41,232 bases of DNA, from the NCBI GenBank assembly GCA_020161335.1, contig JAIUOJ010000013.1, positions 1-41,232 on the forward strand. Reading direction: 5' to 3'. Of the stretch, positions 15,211 through 25,530 are shown piece by piece; position 1 is the first letter of the stretch, and each line of letters begins with the position of its first letter. Source of the DNA: Pseudomonadota bacterium (GTDB lineage: Bacteria > Pseudomonadota > Gammaproteobacteria > Xanthomonadales > Xanthomonadaceae). The notes under the pieces were generated by a model, which was given only the letters and a program-made list of their open reading frames with translations, ran no database searches and was not told where the DNA came from. The translations under genes and the position numbers were made by a program.

Positions 15211-17472
15211 ATGAGCGCTCAGCCCGTCAATCCGAACCTGCCGCCCGATCACGTCACCGTCTTCATCGACGGGGTCGAGCTGGCCGCGCCCAAGGGCTCG
15301 ATGATCATCCATGCCGCCGACAAGGCCGGCATCCCGATCCCGCGCTTCTGCTACCACGACAAGCTCTCGATCGCCGCGAATTGCCGCATGTGCCTGGTCG
15401 ATACCGAGGTCGGTGGCCGTTCCGCGCCGAAGCCGTCGCCAGCCTGTGCCACGCCGGTGATGGACGGCCTGAAGGTGTTCACGCGCAACGACAAGGCGCT
15501 CAAGGCGCAGCGCAACGTGATGGAGTTCCTGCTCATCAACCATCCGCTCGACTGCCCGATCTGCGACCAGGGCGGCGAGTGCGAACTGCAGGACCTCTCG
15601 CTCGGCTACGGGCGTTCGGTCAGCCGTTTCCACGAGCGCAAGCGCACCGTGGCCGACGAGGACATGGGCCCGTTGGTGGCCACCGAAATGACCCGCTGCA
15701 TCCAGTGCACGCGCTGCGTGCGCTTCACCGCGGAAGTCGCCGGCACCTACGAGCTGGGCGGCATGCAGCGCGGCGAGAACCTGCAGATCGGCACCTTCGA
15801 CGGCAAGCCGCTGACCACCGAGCTTTCCGGCAACGTCATCGACGTGTGCCCGGTGGGCGCGCTCACCAACAAGGTATTCCGTTTCCGCGCGCGTCCGTGG
15901 GAACTCGTCGCCAAGGATTCGCTGGGCTGGCATGACGCGCTCGGCAGCAACCTGTTCGTGCACGTGCGCCGCGGCGAAGTGTTGCGCGCGGTCCCCCGCG
16001 ACAACGAGGCGGTCAACGAGTGCTGGCTGTCCGACCGCGACCGCTATTCGCACCAGGGCCTGTACGCCGACGATCGCGCGGTGAAGCCGCTGGTGCGGGT
16101 GGCCTCCAACGGCGACGAGGGCGACTGGCGCGAGGCCTCGTGGGACGAAGCGTTGGCCAAGGCCGCGCGGATCCTGCGCGACAACGCTGCGGACGGTCTC
16201 GGCGTGCTGGTGCATCCGGCGACCTCGAACGAGGAGGGCACGCTGCTGGCGCGCCTGGCCGAAGGGCTGGGCACGGGCAACCTCGATCATCGCATCGCGC
16301 AGCGCGACCTGTCCGATGGCGCGGTCGCGACCCGGTTCGCTACCCCGGTGGCCGAGATCGAGCAGGCCGACGCCATCGTCATCGTCGGTTCCAACCTGCG
16401 CCATGAAGTGCCCCTGCTGCACCAGCGCGTGCGCAAGGCCTGGACGCGCGGGGCCAAGGTGCACGTGGTCAATCCGGTCGATTTCGAATTCGCGTTCGAT
16501 GTCGCATCGAAGGCCATCGTCGCGCCGTCGAAGATCGCCGGGGCGTTGGGGTCCGAGGTGCTGGCCGGTGCGCTCAAGGGCGCGAACAACGTCGTGGTGA
16601 TCGTCGGTGCGGTCGCCGAGAACGGCGCGTATGCCGCCGAGATCCGCGCGGCCGCCGACCGCTTCGCGGGTGCCGCGAACGGCACGCTCAACCGCATCCC
16701 GCAAGGCGCGAACGCGCTCGGGCTGGCGCGCCACGGCGTGCTGCCCGCGTCGCGCGACGCGCTGGCCATGCTGGCCGATCCGCGTGCGGCCTACGTGCTC
16801 TACGGCATTGAGCCAGGCCTCGATTTCGCCGACCAGGCGCTCGCGATGAAGGCGCTGGGCAGCGCGCAGGTGGTGGCCTTCAGCCATTACGCGTGCCAGT
16901 CCACGCGCCGCGTGGCCGACGTGATCCTGCCGATCGCGGCGCTGCCCGAGAACGACGCCACCCTGACCAGCCTCGGCGGTTTCGACCAGCGGGCGGTCGC
17001 GGGCAGCAAGGCCCCCGGCGATGCGCGCCAGGGCTGGAAGGTCCTGCGTGCGTTCGGCGGCGAGCTGGCGTTGGCGGGATTCGACTTCACCGACCTGGCC
17101 GGCCTGCGCGCGGGTGTCGTGCCGCGCGACGTCGCGGTCGCCGGTGGCAGCCGCACGGGCGAGGCGGGCGAGGGTGCGCTCGAGCTGGCGGTGTCGCAGG
17201 CGATCTATCGCGTCGATGGCACCACGCGCCGCGCCGCCGCGCTGCAGGCGCATCCGCTCAACGTCGGGCCGCGCGTCACCCTGCATCCGGACGACGCCGC
17301 GGCCGCGGGACTCGCCGCGGGCGTGATGGCCAAGGTGCGCCAGGCCGCGGGCACGGCCACCTTGCCGGTGGTGGTCAGCGATCGCGTCGCACGCGGCACC
17401 GCGTGGATCGAGTCGGGCTACGGGCCGACAGCGGCGCTCGGTGCCGGCCGCGTCCGGGTGGAGGCGGCATGA
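15211..17472 (+). CDS. nuoG: NADH-quinone oxidoreductase subunit G (iron-sulfur chain)
   Basis: The 753-residue largest peripheral subunit carries the electron wire. An N-terminal 2Fe-2S domain has Cys47, Cys58, Cys61 and Cys79. The His-ligated N5 cluster uses His111, Cys115, Cys118 and Cys124 ([14 protein letters not shown]). A further 4Fe-4S cluster uses Cys163, Cys166, Cys169 and Cys213. The remainder is the molybdopterin-oxidoreductase-like domain, catalytically silent in complex I. AGGAG precedes the ATG by nine bases. Its stop overlaps the nuoH start (ATGA). Confidence 0.97.
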   Translation: MSAQPVNPNLPPDHVTVFIDGVELAAPKGSMIIHAADKAGIPIPRFCYHDKLSIAANCRMCLVDTEVGGRSAPKPSPACATPVMDGLKVFTRNDKALKAQRNVMEFLLINHPLDCPICDQGGECELQDLSLGYGRSVSRFHERKRTVADEDMGPLVATEMTRCIQCTRCVRFTAEVAGTYELGGMQRGENLQIGTFDGKPLTTELSGNVIDVCPVGALTNKVFRFRARPWELVAKDSLGWHDALGSNLFVHVRRGEVLRAVPRDNEAVNECWLSDRDRYSHQGLYADDRAVKPLVRVASNGDEGDWREASWDEALAKAARILRDNAADGLGVLVHPATSNEEGTLLARLAEGLGTGNLDHRIAQRDLSDGAVATRFATPVAEIEQADAIVIVGSNLRHEVPLLHQRVRKAWTRGAKVHVVNPVDFEFAFDVASKAIVAPSKIAGALGSEVLAGALKGANNVVVIVGAVAENGAYAAEIRAAADRFAGAANGTLNRIPQGANALGLARHGVLPASRDALAMLADPRAAYVLYGIEPGLDFADQALAMKALGSAQVVAFSHYACQSTRRVADVILPIAALPENDATLTSLGGFDQRAVAGSKAPGDARQGWKVLRAFGGELALAGFDFTDLAGLRAGVVPRDVAVAGGSRTGEAGEGALELAVSQAIYRVDGTTRRAAALQAHPLNVGPRVTLHPDDAAAAGLAAGVMAKVRQAAGTATLPVVVSDRVARGTAWIESGYGPTAALGAGRVRVEAA

Positions 17473-18572
17473 GCGCGACCAATACCGCCACCCTGCTGTC
17501 GGGCTGGACGGCGCCGCTGCACGACTGGCTGCTGTCGCTGGGCGCCACCGGCGTGGTCCTGTGGATCGTGCTGAAGGTGCTGGTGATCGCGGTCCCGGTG
17601 ATCCTGGCGGTCGCCTTCTACGTGGTCTGGGAGCGCAAGCTGATCGGCTGGATGCACGTGCGCCACGGGCCGATGTACGTCGGCTGGGGCGTGCTGCAGG
17701 CGTTCGCCGACGTGTTCAAGCTGCTGTTCAAGGAAGTCATCCAGCCGACCAACGCGCAGCGCGCGCTCTACGTGCTGGCGCCGCTGATCACGCTGGCGCC
17801 TGCGTTCGCGGCCTGGGCCGTGGTGCCGTTCGACTACCAGCTGGTGCTGTCCAACGCCAACGCCGGCCTGCTGTACCTGCTGGCGATGACCTCGCTGGGC
17901 GTGTACGGCATCATCCTCGCCGGTTGGGCGTCGAACTCGAAATACGCCTTCCTCGGCGCGATGCGCTCGGCCGCGCAGGTGGTCAGCTACGAGATCGCGA
18001 TGGGCTTCGCCCTGGTCGGCGTGATGGTGGGTGCCGGCACGCTGAACCTGTCCGGCATCGTGCTCGCGCAGGCGGGCGACGCCGGCCTGTTCGAATGGTT
18101 CTGGCTGCCGATGCTGCCGCTGTTCCTCATCTACTTCATTTCCGGCGTGGCCGAGACCAACCGCGCGCCGTTCGACGTGGTCGAAGGCGAGTCGGAGATC
18201 GTGGCCGGCCACATGGTCGAATACTCCGGTTCGGCGTTCGCGCTGTTCTTCCTGGCCGAGTACGCCAACATGATCCTGGTCAGCTTCCTGACCGCGATCT
18301 TCTTCGTCGGCGGCTGGCTGTCACCGGTCCCGGCGGCGTGGATCCCGGACGTGCCTGTGCTGGGCACGATCCTCGGTGATGGCTGGTGGTGGCTGTTCGC
18401 GAAGGTGTTCTTCTTCGCCAGCTGCTTCATCTGGTTCCGCGCCTCGTTCCCGCGCTACCGCTATGACCAGATCATGCGCCTGGGCTGGAAGGTGTTCATC
18501 CCGCTCAGCATCGGCTGGATCGTGGTGACGGCGTTGATGGCGTATTTCGGCGTGTTCGAGGCAGGGCAGTGA
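17469..18572 (+). CDS. nuoH: NADH-quinone oxidoreductase subunit H
   Basis: The 367-residue, eight-helix membrane subunit closes the quinone chamber and links it to the proton pumps. The diagnostic loops are present: [19 protein letters not shown] near 44-62 and [31 protein letters not shown] near 220-250. The N-terminus is placed at the ATG that overlaps the nuoG stop. It ends one base into the nuoI ATG. Confidence 0.97.
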   Translation: MSATNTATLLSGWTAPLHDWLLSLGATGVVLWIVLKVLVIAVPVILAVAFYVVWERKLIGWMHVRHGPMYVGWGVLQAFADVFKLLFKEVIQPTNAQRALYVLAPLITLAPAFAAWAVVPFDYQLVLSNANAGLLYLLAMTSLGVYGIILAGWASNSKYAFLGAMRSAAQVVSYEIAMGFALVGVMVGAGTLNLSGIVLAQAGDAGLFEWFWLPMLPLFLIYFISGVAETNRAPFDVVEGESEIVAGHMVEYSGSAFALFFLAEYANMILVSFLTAIFFVGGWLSPVPAAWIPDVPVLGTILGDGWWWLFAKVFFFASCFIWFRASFPRYRYDQIMRLGWKVFIPLSIGWIVVTALMAYFGVFEAGQ

Positions 18573-19060
18573 TGGGCAAGATCGTCGCATGGTTCCGGAG
18601 CCTGCTCCTGCTCGAGCTGCTGGGCGGCCTCGGGCTGACCCTGAAATACCTGTTCCGCCCGAAGTACACGCTGATGTACCCGATGGAGAAGACGCCGCAG
18701 TCGCCGCGCTTCCGCGGACTGCACGCGCTGCGCCGCTATCCCAACGGCGAGGAGCGCTGCATCGCCTGCAAGCTGTGCGAGGCGGTGTGCCCGGCGCTGG
18801 CGATCACCATCGACTCGGAGCAGCGGGCCGACGGCACCCGCCGCACCACGCGCTACGACATCGACCTGTTCAAGTGCATCTTCTGCGGCTTCTGCGAGGA
18901 ATCCTGCCCGGTGGACTCGATCGTCGAGACGCACGTGCTCGAGTACCACTTCGAACACCGCGGCGAGAACATCGTCACCAAGCCCAAGCTGCTGGCGATC
19001 GGCGACCTGCTCGAGGCGGAGATCGCCGAGCGCCGCGCCGCCGACGCCGCCTACAGGTAA
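18572..19060 (+). CDS. nuoI: NADH-quinone oxidoreductase subunit I (two 4Fe-4S)
   Basis: The 162-residue ferredoxin-like subunit carries clusters N6a and N6b. Its two CxxCxxCxxxC sets are Cys63/66/69/73 ([12 protein letters not shown]) and Cys102/105/108/112 ([12 protein letters not shown]). A GTG one codon upstream (18569) is also in frame; I prefer the ATG at 18572, because it gives the family N-terminus and overlaps the nuoH stop by one base. An amphipathic N-terminal helix (residues 1-30) should lie on the membrane. Confidence 0.96.
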   Translation: MGKIVAWFRSLLLLELLGGLGLTLKYLFRPKYTLMYPMEKTPQSPRFRGLHALRRYPNGEERCIACKLCEAVCPALAITIDSEQRADGTRRTTRYDIDLFKCIFCGFCEESCPVDSIVETHVLEYHFEHRGENIVTKPKLLAIGDLLEAEIAERRAADAAYR

Positions 19061-19070
19061 GCGAACGACC

Positions 19071-19712
19071 ATGGATTTCGCACTGCTCGCCTTCCTCGCC
19101 TTCGCCGCCGTGACCGTCGCGTCCGCCGGCGCGGTGATCAGCGTCAAGAACCCGGTGCATGCCGCGCTGTTCCTGGTGCTGACCTTCTTCACGGTCGCCT
19201 GCACCTGGATCCTGGCCGGGGCCGAGTTCCTCGGCGTGGCGCTGATCCTGGTCTACGTCGGCGCGGTGATGGTGCTGTTCCTGTTCGTGGTGATGATGCT
19301 CGACATCGACGTCGTCCCGTTGCGCGAAGGCTACGTGCGCTACCTGCCGGTCGGCCTGGTCGTGGCCGTGGTGATGCTGGCGGAAATGCTGACGCTGATC
19401 GGCATCAAGGCCTCGATGGAACCGTTCGCGGTCGATCCTGCCGAGGCCGCAGGCACCAGCAACGTGGTCTGGATCGCGCGCCGGCTGTTCACCGACTTCC
19501 TGCTGCCGTTCGAGGTGGCCGCGCTGATCCTGACCGTGGCCGTGATCGCCGCGGTCACCCTGACCCTGCGCCGGCGCGAAGGCACCAAGCACCAGAACCC
19601 GGCTGCGCAGGCCGCGGTGAAGGCGAAGGACCGCATCCGCATGGTCAACGTGCCGGTGGAACGGCCGGCGGCCGAGCCGTCCGCGGCGGCAGGCGAAGGG
19701 GAGGGCAAGTGA
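19071..19712 (+). CDS. nuoJ: NADH-quinone oxidoreductase subunit J
   Basis: The 213-residue subunit has five predicted membrane helices, including the conserved [17 protein letters not shown] near 64-80 that contains the pi-bulge helix important for coupling. A polar C-terminal tail of about 45 residues ([19 protein letters not shown]...) is cytoplasmic. It starts ten bases after nuoI with only a weak ribosome site, so coupling to upstream translation is likely. Confidence 0.95.
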   Translation: MDFALLAFLAFAAVTVASAGAVISVKNPVHAALFLVLTFFTVACTWILAGAEFLGVALILVYVGAVMVLFLFVVMMLDIDVVPLREGYVRYLPVGLVVAVVMLAEMLTLIGIKASMEPFAVDPAEAAGTSNVVWIARRLFTDFLLPFEVAALILTVAVIAAVTLTLRRREGTKHQNPAAQAAVKAKDRIRMVNVPVERPAAEPSAAAGEGEGK

Positions 19713-20035
19713 TGGACCTGTTCGGGCAAGGCCTGGCCCTGGGCCACTACCTCGCGCTGGGCGCCGCGCTGTTCTGCATCAGCGTCGCCGGCATCTTCCT
19801 CAACCGCAAGAACGTGATCATCCTGCTGATGTCGATCGAGCTGATGCTGCTCGCGGTCAACATCAACTTCATCGCCTTCTCGCGGCATTTCGGCGACGAG
19901 GCCGGCCAGATCTTCGTGTTCTTCATCCTCACCGTGGCCGCGGCCGAGGCCGCCATCGGCCTGGCGATCCTGGTCACGCTGTTCCGCAACCGGCGCACGA
20001 TCAACGTCGCCGAAATCGACACGCTGAAGGGCTGA
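19712..20035 (+). CDS. nuoK: NADH-quinone oxidoreductase subunit K
   Basis: The 107-residue, three-helix subunit is homologous to MnhC/MrpC antiporter subunits. It carries the conserved membrane Glu residues in [17 protein letters not shown] (about 35-51) and [13 protein letters not shown] (about 76-88) used in proton transfer. GGGGAGGG precedes it, and its ATG overlaps the nuoJ stop by one base. A GTG one codon earlier is the alternative start. Confidence 0.96.
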   Translation: MDLFGQGLALGHYLALGAALFCISVAGIFLNRKNVIILLMSIELMLLAVNINFIAFSRHFGDEAGQIFVFFILTVAAAEAAIGLAILVTLFRNRRTINVAEIDTLKG

Positions 20036-20039
20036 GCAG

Positions 20040-22130
20040 ATGCCGGGTATGGAAGTCGCCATCTCCAAGACGATGCTGCTGGTCATCGTGCTGGCGCCGC
20101 TGCTGGGCGCGATCGTGGCCGGCTTCTTCGGCCGCCAGGTCGGTCGCGCAGGTTCGCATACGGTCACCATCCTCGGCGTGGCGGCGAGCTTCGCGCTGTC
20201 GGCCTGGGTGCTGTACCAACTGGTCGGGCAGGGCGCGGCGCCGTTCAACGAGAACGTCTACACGTTCTTCGAAGTGGGTGGCTATGCCGCGCACATCGGC
20301 TTCATGGTCGACAAGCTGACCGCGATGATGATGGTCGTGGTGACCTTCGTGTCGCTGCTGGTGCACGTCTACACCATCGGCTACATGGCCGACGATCCCG
20401 GCTACCAGCGCTTCTTCAGCTACATCAGCCTGTTCACGTTCTCGATGCTGATGCTGGTGATGGGCAACAATTTCCTGCAGCTGTTCTTCGGCTGGGAAGC
20501 GGTGGGCCTGGTGTCGTACCTGCTGATCGGCTTCTGGTTCAAGCGCCCGACCGCGGTGTTCGCCAACATGAAGGCGTTCCTGGTCAACCGCGTCGGCGAC
20601 TTCGGCTTCCTGCTCGGCATCGCCGCGGTGCTGTACTGGTTCGGCACCTTCGACTACGCCACCGTCTTCGCCAACGCCGCCGACACGCTGGATGGCCGCA
20701 CCGTGCAGATCCTGGTCGGCCACGAATGGTCGGTGGCCACCCTGATCTGCATCTGCCTCTTCATCGGCGCAATGGGCAAGTCGGCACAGGTGCCGCTGCA
20801 CGTGTGGCTGCCGGACTCGATGGAAGGCCCGACCCCGATCTCGGCGCTGATCCATGCCGCGACGATGGTCACCGCAGGCATCTTCATGGTCGCGCGCATG
20901 TCGCCGATCTTCGAACTGAGCGTGACCGCGCTCAACTTCGTGCTGTTCATCGGCGCTACCACGGCCTTCTTCACCGGCCTGATCGGCATGGTGCAGAACG
21001 ACATCAAGCGCGTGGTGGCGTATTCGACCCTGTCGCAGCTGGGCTACATGACCGTCGCGCTGGGCGTCTCGGCCTACTCGGCGGCCGTGTACCACCTGAT
21101 GACGCACGCCTTCTTCAAGGCGCTGCTGTTCCTGGCGGCCGGCTCGGTAATCATCGGCATGCACCACGAGCAGGACATGCGCAAGATGGGCGGCCTGCGC
21201 AAGTACATGCCGATCACGTTCTGGACCAGCGTCATCGGCACGTTGGCGCTGATCGGCACGCCGTTCTTCAGCGGCTTCTATTCCAAGGACACGATCATCG
21301 AGGCCGCGAAGCTGGGCGCCGGGCGCGCCGGCTGGATCGGCACCTACGCCTACTGGGCGGTGCTGCTGGGCGCGTTCGTGACCTCGTTCTACAGTTTCCG
21401 CCTGCTGTACATGACCTACTTCGGAAGGGAGCGCTTCCGCGAGGTCGCGCACGATGACCACGGCCACGATGCGCACCACGATGACCATGCCCACGACGGG
21501 CACGGCCACCACGGCGTGCACGAACCGCACGAGTCGCCGTGGGTGGTGACCCTGCCGCTGATCCTGCTGGCCATCCCCTCGGTCGCGGTCGGCTTCTTCA
21601 CCGTCGGGCCAATGCTGTTCGGCACGGACTGGAGCGGCCACCACGAGGCGACGCCGTTCTTCCTCGGCGCGATCGAAGTGCTGCAGCAGCACGACGTGAT
21701 GGCGCACCTGAAGGACGAGCTGTGGCACGGGCCCGTCGCCTTCGCGCTGCATGGCTTCATGGCGCCGGCGTTCTGGCTGGTGCTGGCCGGCTTCGCGCTG
21801 GCCACGGTCATGTACCTGTGGAAGCCGGACCTGCCGGCCAAGGTGGCGCACGTGCTGCGCTGGCCGATCCGCGTGCTCGAGAACAAGTACGGCATGGACG
21901 ACCTGTGGATCAAGGGCTTCGCCGGCGGCGGCCTGCTGCTCGGCCGTGGCTCGCGCGAGGTCGACGGCAAGCTGATCGACGGGGTCCTCGTCAACGGCGC
22001 AGCGCGCGTCGTCGACCTCGTCGCCGGGGTCGTGCGCCGCCTGCAGACCGGTTACCTCTACCACTACGCCTTCGCGATGATCCTCGGCCTGATCGTCCTG
22101 CTGGCCGTACTGATCCGCAACTGGACCTGA
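20040..22130 (+). CDS. nuoL: NADH-quinone oxidoreductase subunit L (proton pump)
   Basis: The 696-residue distal antiporter-like subunit has the expected motifs: GWEAVGLVSYLLIGFWF (about 151-167, key Glu), the Lys in MGKSAQVPLHVWLPDSMEGPTPISALIHAATMV (about 245-277) and VVAYSTLSQLGYM (about 325-337). The C-terminal part carries the long lateral helix. Residues 471-498, between helices, form a loop with 12 His and many Asp/Gly (HDDHGHDAHHDDHAHDGHGHH), an unusual metal-binding-like insert. Start is the ATG at 20040; the ATG at 20049 is also possible. Neither has a strong ribosome site. Confidence 0.96.
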   Translation: MPGMEVAISKTMLLVIVLAPLLGAIVAGFFGRQVGRAGSHTVTILGVAASFALSAWVLYQLVGQGAAPFNENVYTFFEVGGYAAHIGFMVDKLTAMMMVVVTFVSLLVHVYTIGYMADDPGYQRFFSYISLFTFSMLMLVMGNNFLQLFFGWEAVGLVSYLLIGFWFKRPTAVFANMKAFLVNRVGDFGFLLGIAAVLYWFGTFDYATVFANAADTLDGRTVQILVGHEWSVATLICICLFIGAMGKSAQVPLHVWLPDSMEGPTPISALIHAATMVTAGIFMVARMSPIFELSVTALNFVLFIGATTAFFTGLIGMVQNDIKRVVAYSTLSQLGYMTVALGVSAYSAAVYHLMTHAFFKALLFLAAGSVIIGMHHEQDMRKMGGLRKYMPITFWTSVIGTLALIGTPFFSGFYSKDTIIEAAKLGAGRAGWIGTYAYWAVLLGAFVTSFYSFRLLYMTYFGRERFREVAHDDHGHDAHHDDHAHDGHGHHGVHEPHESPWVVTLPLILLAIPSVAVGFFTVGPMLFGTDWSGHHEATPFFLGAIEVLQQHDVMAHLKDELWHGPVAFALHGFMAPAFWLVLAGFALATVMYLWKPDLPAKVAHVLRWPIRVLENKYGMDDLWIKGFAGGGLLLGRGSREVDGKLIDGVLVNGAARVVDLVAGVVRRLQTGYLYHYAFAMILGLIVLLAVLIRNWT

Positions 22131-22132
22131 CC

Positions 22133-23653
22133 GTGCAGAACTGGCCTCTCCTCAGCCTCCTGATCTGGCTGCCGATCCTCGGCGGCGCGCTGGTACTGGC
22201 GCTCGGTGAAACCCGTGCGCGGGCGGCGCGCTGGGCCTCGCTTGCGATCGCGGTCGCGGTGTTCCTGCTCAGCCTGCCGCTGTTCACGGGCTTCGACTAC
22301 GCCGCTGTCGGCATGCAGTTCGTCGAGCGCCGCGAGTGGATCCCGGCCTACGACATCCAGTACCACCTCGGGGCCGACGGCATCTCGGTCGCGCTGATCA
22401 TCCTGACCACGCTGACCACCGCGCTGGTGCTGGTCGGCGCCTGGACCGCGATCGACCGCCGCGTGAACCAGTACTACGCGGCGATGCTGATCCTCGAAGG
22501 GCTGATGATCGGCGTGTTCTCCGCCATGGACGCGCTGCTGTTCTACGTGTTCTTCGAGGGCATGCTGATCCCGATGTTCATCATCATCGGCGTCTGGGGC
22601 GGGCCGCGACGCGTCTATGCGTCGATCAAGTTCTTCCTGTACACCTTCCTCGGCTCGGTCTTCATGCTGGTGGGACTGGTGTACCTGTACCTCCAGGCGG
22701 GCAGCTGGCAGCTGCCGGACCTGTACGCGCTGCCGCTGAGCGCGACCGAGCAGACCTGGCTGTTCTTCGCCTTCCTCGCCGCGTTCGCGGTGAAAGTGCC
22801 GATGTTCCCGGTCCACACCTGGTTGCCGGATGCGCACGTGGAGGCGCCGACCGGCGGCTCGGTGATCCTGGCGGCGATCATGCTGAAGATCGGCGGCTAC
22901 GGCTTCCTGCGCTTCAGCCTGCCCATCGTGCCGGATGCCGGCTACGAATGGGCCTGGCTGGTGATCGCGCTGTCGCTGGTCGCGGTGGTGTACGTCGGCC
23001 TGGTCGCGCTGGTGCAGGAGGACATGAAGAAGCTGATCGCCTATTCGTCGGTCGCGCACATGGGCTTCGTCACGCTGGGCATCTTCATCGCCTTCGCGCT
23101 GGTCCGCGACGTGCCGGCCGGCGCGGGCATGGACGCGGCGCGGCTCGGCCTGCAGGGCGCGATGGTGCAGATGATCTCGCACGGCTTCATCTCCGGCGCG
23201 CTGTTCTCCTGCGTGGGCGTGCTCTACGACCGCATGCACACCCGCATGATCAAGGACTATGGCGGCGTCGCCAACGTGATGCCGTGGTTCACCTTCTTCA
23301 TGGTGCTGTTCGCGATGGCCAACTCCGGCCTGCCGGGCACGTCGGGCTTCGTCGGCGAGTTCATGGTGATCGTGGCCAGCTTCCAGCAGCATCCGCTGAT
23401 CGCGTTCACGGCCGCGCTCACCCTGGTGATCGGCGCGGCGTACTCGTTGTGGCTGGTCAAGCGGGTGATGTTCGGCGAAGTCGGCAACGCCCACGTCGCC
23501 GAACTGCAGGACATCAACGGCCGCGAATGGCTGGTGCTGGGCGTGTTCGCCATCGGCACGGTGCTGATCGGCGTGTGGCCCAAGCCGCTGACCGACCTGA
23601 TGGAGCCGGCCATCGCGCAGCTGGCCAGCCAGCTCGCCATGAGCAAGCTGTGA
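22133..23653 (+). CDS. nuoM: NADH-quinone oxidoreductase subunit M (proton pump)
   Basis: The 506-residue antiporter-like subunit is recognised by the essential Glu region FYVFFEGMLIPMFIIIGVWGG (about 138-158), the Lys-bearing FAVKVPMFPVHTWLPDAHVEAPTGGSV (about 218-244) and KKLIAYSSVAHMGFV (about 299-313). The GTG at 22133, two bases after the nuoL stop, gives the family N-terminus (MQNWPLLSLLIWLPILGG), and no closer ATG exists. The ribosome site is poor, which suggests coupling to nuoL. Confidence 0.96.
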   Translation: MQNWPLLSLLIWLPILGGALVLALGETRARAARWASLAIAVAVFLLSLPLFTGFDYAAVGMQFVERREWIPAYDIQYHLGADGISVALIILTTLTTALVLVGAWTAIDRRVNQYYAAMLILEGLMIGVFSAMDALLFYVFFEGMLIPMFIIIGVWGGPRRVYASIKFFLYTFLGSVFMLVGLVYLYLQAGSWQLPDLYALPLSATEQTWLFFAFLAAFAVKVPMFPVHTWLPDAHVEAPTGGSVILAAIMLKIGGYGFLRFSLPIVPDAGYEWAWLVIALSLVAVVYVGLVALVQEDMKKLIAYSSVAHMGFVTLGIFIAFALVRDVPAGAGMDAARLGLQGAMVQMISHGFISGALFSCVGVLYDRMHTRMIKDYGGVANVMPWFTFFMVLFAMANSGLPGTSGFVGEFMVIVASFQQHPLIAFTAALTLVIGAAYSLWLVKRVMFGEVGNAHVAELQDINGREWLVLGVFAIGTVLIGVWPKPLTDLMEPAIAQLASQLAMSKL

Positions 23654-23681
23654 GGACAAACCTGATGAGAGCCGCACCGCG

Positions 23682-25142
23682 ATGATTTCCGGCCCGATGA
23701 CACCCCCCGTCCGCAGCTTCGCCGAACTGGCGCCGCTGGCGCCCGAGCTCGTGGTCATCGCGGGCGCGTTCGCGCTGCTGATGCTCGACCTGTTCCTCGA
23801 CGACCGCCGGCGGGTGCTGACCCATGCGCTCGCCATTGCGACCCTGCTGGTGGCCGCGGCCATGGTCTGGTTCGGGGTGGGCGGGCACGGCAGCACGCTG
23901 TCGGACATGTTCGTGCGCGACAGCGGTGCCGACGTGCTCAAGCTGGTGCTGCTGCTGGTGAGCGCGGCGGCCCTGGGCTACATGTGGCCTTTCTTGCGCG
24001 AGCGCGGGCTGTACAAGGGCGAGATCGCGGTGCTGGTGCTGTTCGCGGTCTCCGGCATGATGCTGATGGTGTCGGCCGGCAGCCTGACGATGGTCTACGT
24101 CGGCCTGGAACTGCTGGCGCTGTGTTCCTACGCGCTGGTCGCGACCGATCGCGACAGCCCGCTGGCCTCGGAAGCGGCGATGAAGTACTTCGTGCTCGGC
24201 GCGTTGGCCTCGGGCCTGCTGCTGTACGGCATGTCGCTGGTGTACGGCGCCACCGGCACGCTTGGTCTCGCCGGGATCCGCGAGGCGGCCGAGTGGGCGA
24301 CCGGGCAGGAGCGCACGCTGCTGTTGACCGGCACCGTGTTCATCATCGTCGGCGTCGCCTTCAAGTTCGGCGCCGCGCCGTTCCACATGTGGCTGCCGGA
24401 TACCTACCACGGCGCGCCGACCCCGATCACGCTGTTCATCGGCTCCGCGCCCAAGCTGGCGGCGTTCGGCATGGCCTGGCGCCTGTTCGACGTCGCCCTG
24501 GGGCCTGCGCACGCGCAGACGCAGCTGTTGCTGGCGGGGCTGGCCGCGCTGTCGCTGATCGTCGGCAACCTGTTCGCCATCGCGCAGACCAACCTCAAGC
24601 GCATGCTGGCGTACTCGACGGTTTCGCACGTGGGCTTCCTGTTCCTCGGCCTCGCCGGCGGTGGCCGCGACGGCTACGCAGCGGCGATGTTCTACGCGAT
24701 CAGCTACGCGATCATGTCGGCCGCGGCGTTCGGCGCGATCGTGGTGCTGTCGCGCCGGGGCTTCGAAGCCGACCGCATCGACGACTACAGGGGCCTCAGC
24801 CAGCGCAGTCCGTGGATGGCGCTGCTGGTGCTGTGCATCATGGCTTCGCTGGCCGGCGTGCCCCCGTTCCTCGGCTTCTGGGCCAAGCTCGTGGTGTTGC
24901 GCGCGGCGCTGGAAGGCGACCTGATGTGGCTGGCCATCGTCGGCATCGTGTTCGCGGTGATCGGCGCGTTCTACTACCTGCGCGTGATCAAGGTGATGTA
25001 CTTCGATCCGCCCGCCGGCGAGCCGGTGGAAACGCGCCCCGGCGCGCTGCGGCTGGTGTTCGCGGTCAATGCGCTGGCGCTGCTGGGCCTGGGCCTGTTC
25101 TGGAGCCCGCTCATGGCCTGGTGCCAGCAGGCGTTCGCCTGA
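23682..25142 (+). CDS. nuoN: NADH-quinone oxidoreductase subunit N (proton pump)
   Basis: The 486-residue third antiporter-like subunit is last in the operon. The motifs are [16 protein letters not shown] (about 138-153, key Glu), [32 protein letters not shown] (about 226-257) and [22 protein letters not shown] (about 306-327). Start is the ATG at 23682 behind GAGAG; an ATG at 23697 is in frame and would trim five residues. The stop is followed by the tRNA-fMet promoter region with no obvious terminator in between. Confidence 0.96.
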   Translation: MISGPMTPPVRSFAELAPLAPELVVIAGAFALLMLDLFLDDRRRVLTHALAIATLLVAAAMVWFGVGGHGSTLSDMFVRDSGADVLKLVLLLVSAAALGYMWPFLRERGLYKGEIAVLVLFAVSGMMLMVSAGSLTMVYVGLELLALCSYALVATDRDSPLASEAAMKYFVLGALASGLLLYGMSLVYGATGTLGLAGIREAAEWATGQERTLLLTGTVFIIVGVAFKFGAAPFHMWLPDTYHGAPTPITLFIGSAPKLAAFGMAWRLFDVALGPAHAQTQLLLAGLAALSLIVGNLFAIAQTNLKRMLAYSTVSHVGFLFLGLAGGGRDGYAAAMFYAISYAIMSAAAFGAIVVLSRRGFEADRIDDYRGLSQRSPWMALLVLCIMASLAGVPPFLGFWAKLVVLRAALEGDLMWLAIVGIVFAVIGAFYYLRVIKVMYFDPPAGEPVETRPGALRLVFAVNALALLGLGLFWSPLMAWCQQAFA

Positions 25143-25228
25143 GGCCGGGAGGCCGGTCGCGGGGCGGGCAGGGAACCTCCGGGCGGCGCCCGGCGCTGGC
25201 GGCGTTCAGTCCCGGAGACGGTCCGGGG

Positions 25229-25257
25229 TTGTAAAAGAATCCGCCCATCCGCATAAT
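25229..25257 (+). promoter_or_regulatory. Sigma-70 promoter of tRNA-fMet
   Basis: TTGTAA (25229-25234) and CATAAT (25252-25257) are separated by exactly 17 bases, each with a single or double deviation from consensus. The predicted start, near 25264, is about five bases before the mature tRNA. It is one of the best housekeeping promoters in the window. Confidence 0.75.
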
Positions 25258-25268
25258 TCCACTTCTGC

Positions 25269-25345
25269 TGCGGGGTGGAGCAGTCTGGCAGCTCGTCGGG
25301 CTCATAACCCGAAGGTCGCAGGTTCAAATCCTGCCCCCGCTACCA
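25269..25345 (+). tRNA. metY: Initiator tRNA-fMet (anticodon CAT)
   Basis: The 77-base gene has an encoded CCA. The initiator features are present: no Watson-Crick pair at 1-72 (U1 and U72; E. coli has C1 and A72), three consecutive G:C pairs in the anticodon stem (GGG/CCC around CTCATAA, anticodon 25303-25305), and near identity to E. coli initiator tRNA elsewhere. It lies upstream of rimP-nusA-infB, as metY does in E. coli. Confidence 0.96.
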
Positions 25346-25464
25346 AGTTTCACCGGGTCGTCGAAAGCGCTGAGGCTTGCGACCGATGCCGGGGAACTGG
25401 GCTTCATCGAGGCAACTGCACCCTCGATGCCTCGATCCAGCCGATCCATGGCCGGACATTCAGG

Positions 25465-25495
25465 ACAAGGGGCCCATTGGGCCCCTTGTTGTTTT
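25465..25495 (+). terminator. Strong intrinsic terminator after tRNA-fMet
   Basis: A perfect 11-bp stem, ACAAGGGGCCC (25465-25475) with GGGCCCCTTGT (25479-25489), has a three-base ATT loop and is followed by TGTTTT. It should end most tRNA transcripts. Because it stands ahead of rimP, read-through or an unseen promoter between 25496 and 25530 must supply rimP-nusA-infB; in E. coli the same locus is controlled by partial read-through. Confidence 0.85.
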
Positions 25496-25530
25496 CAACG
25501 GTTGCAAAAACTGCGGTACGGAACGACGAC

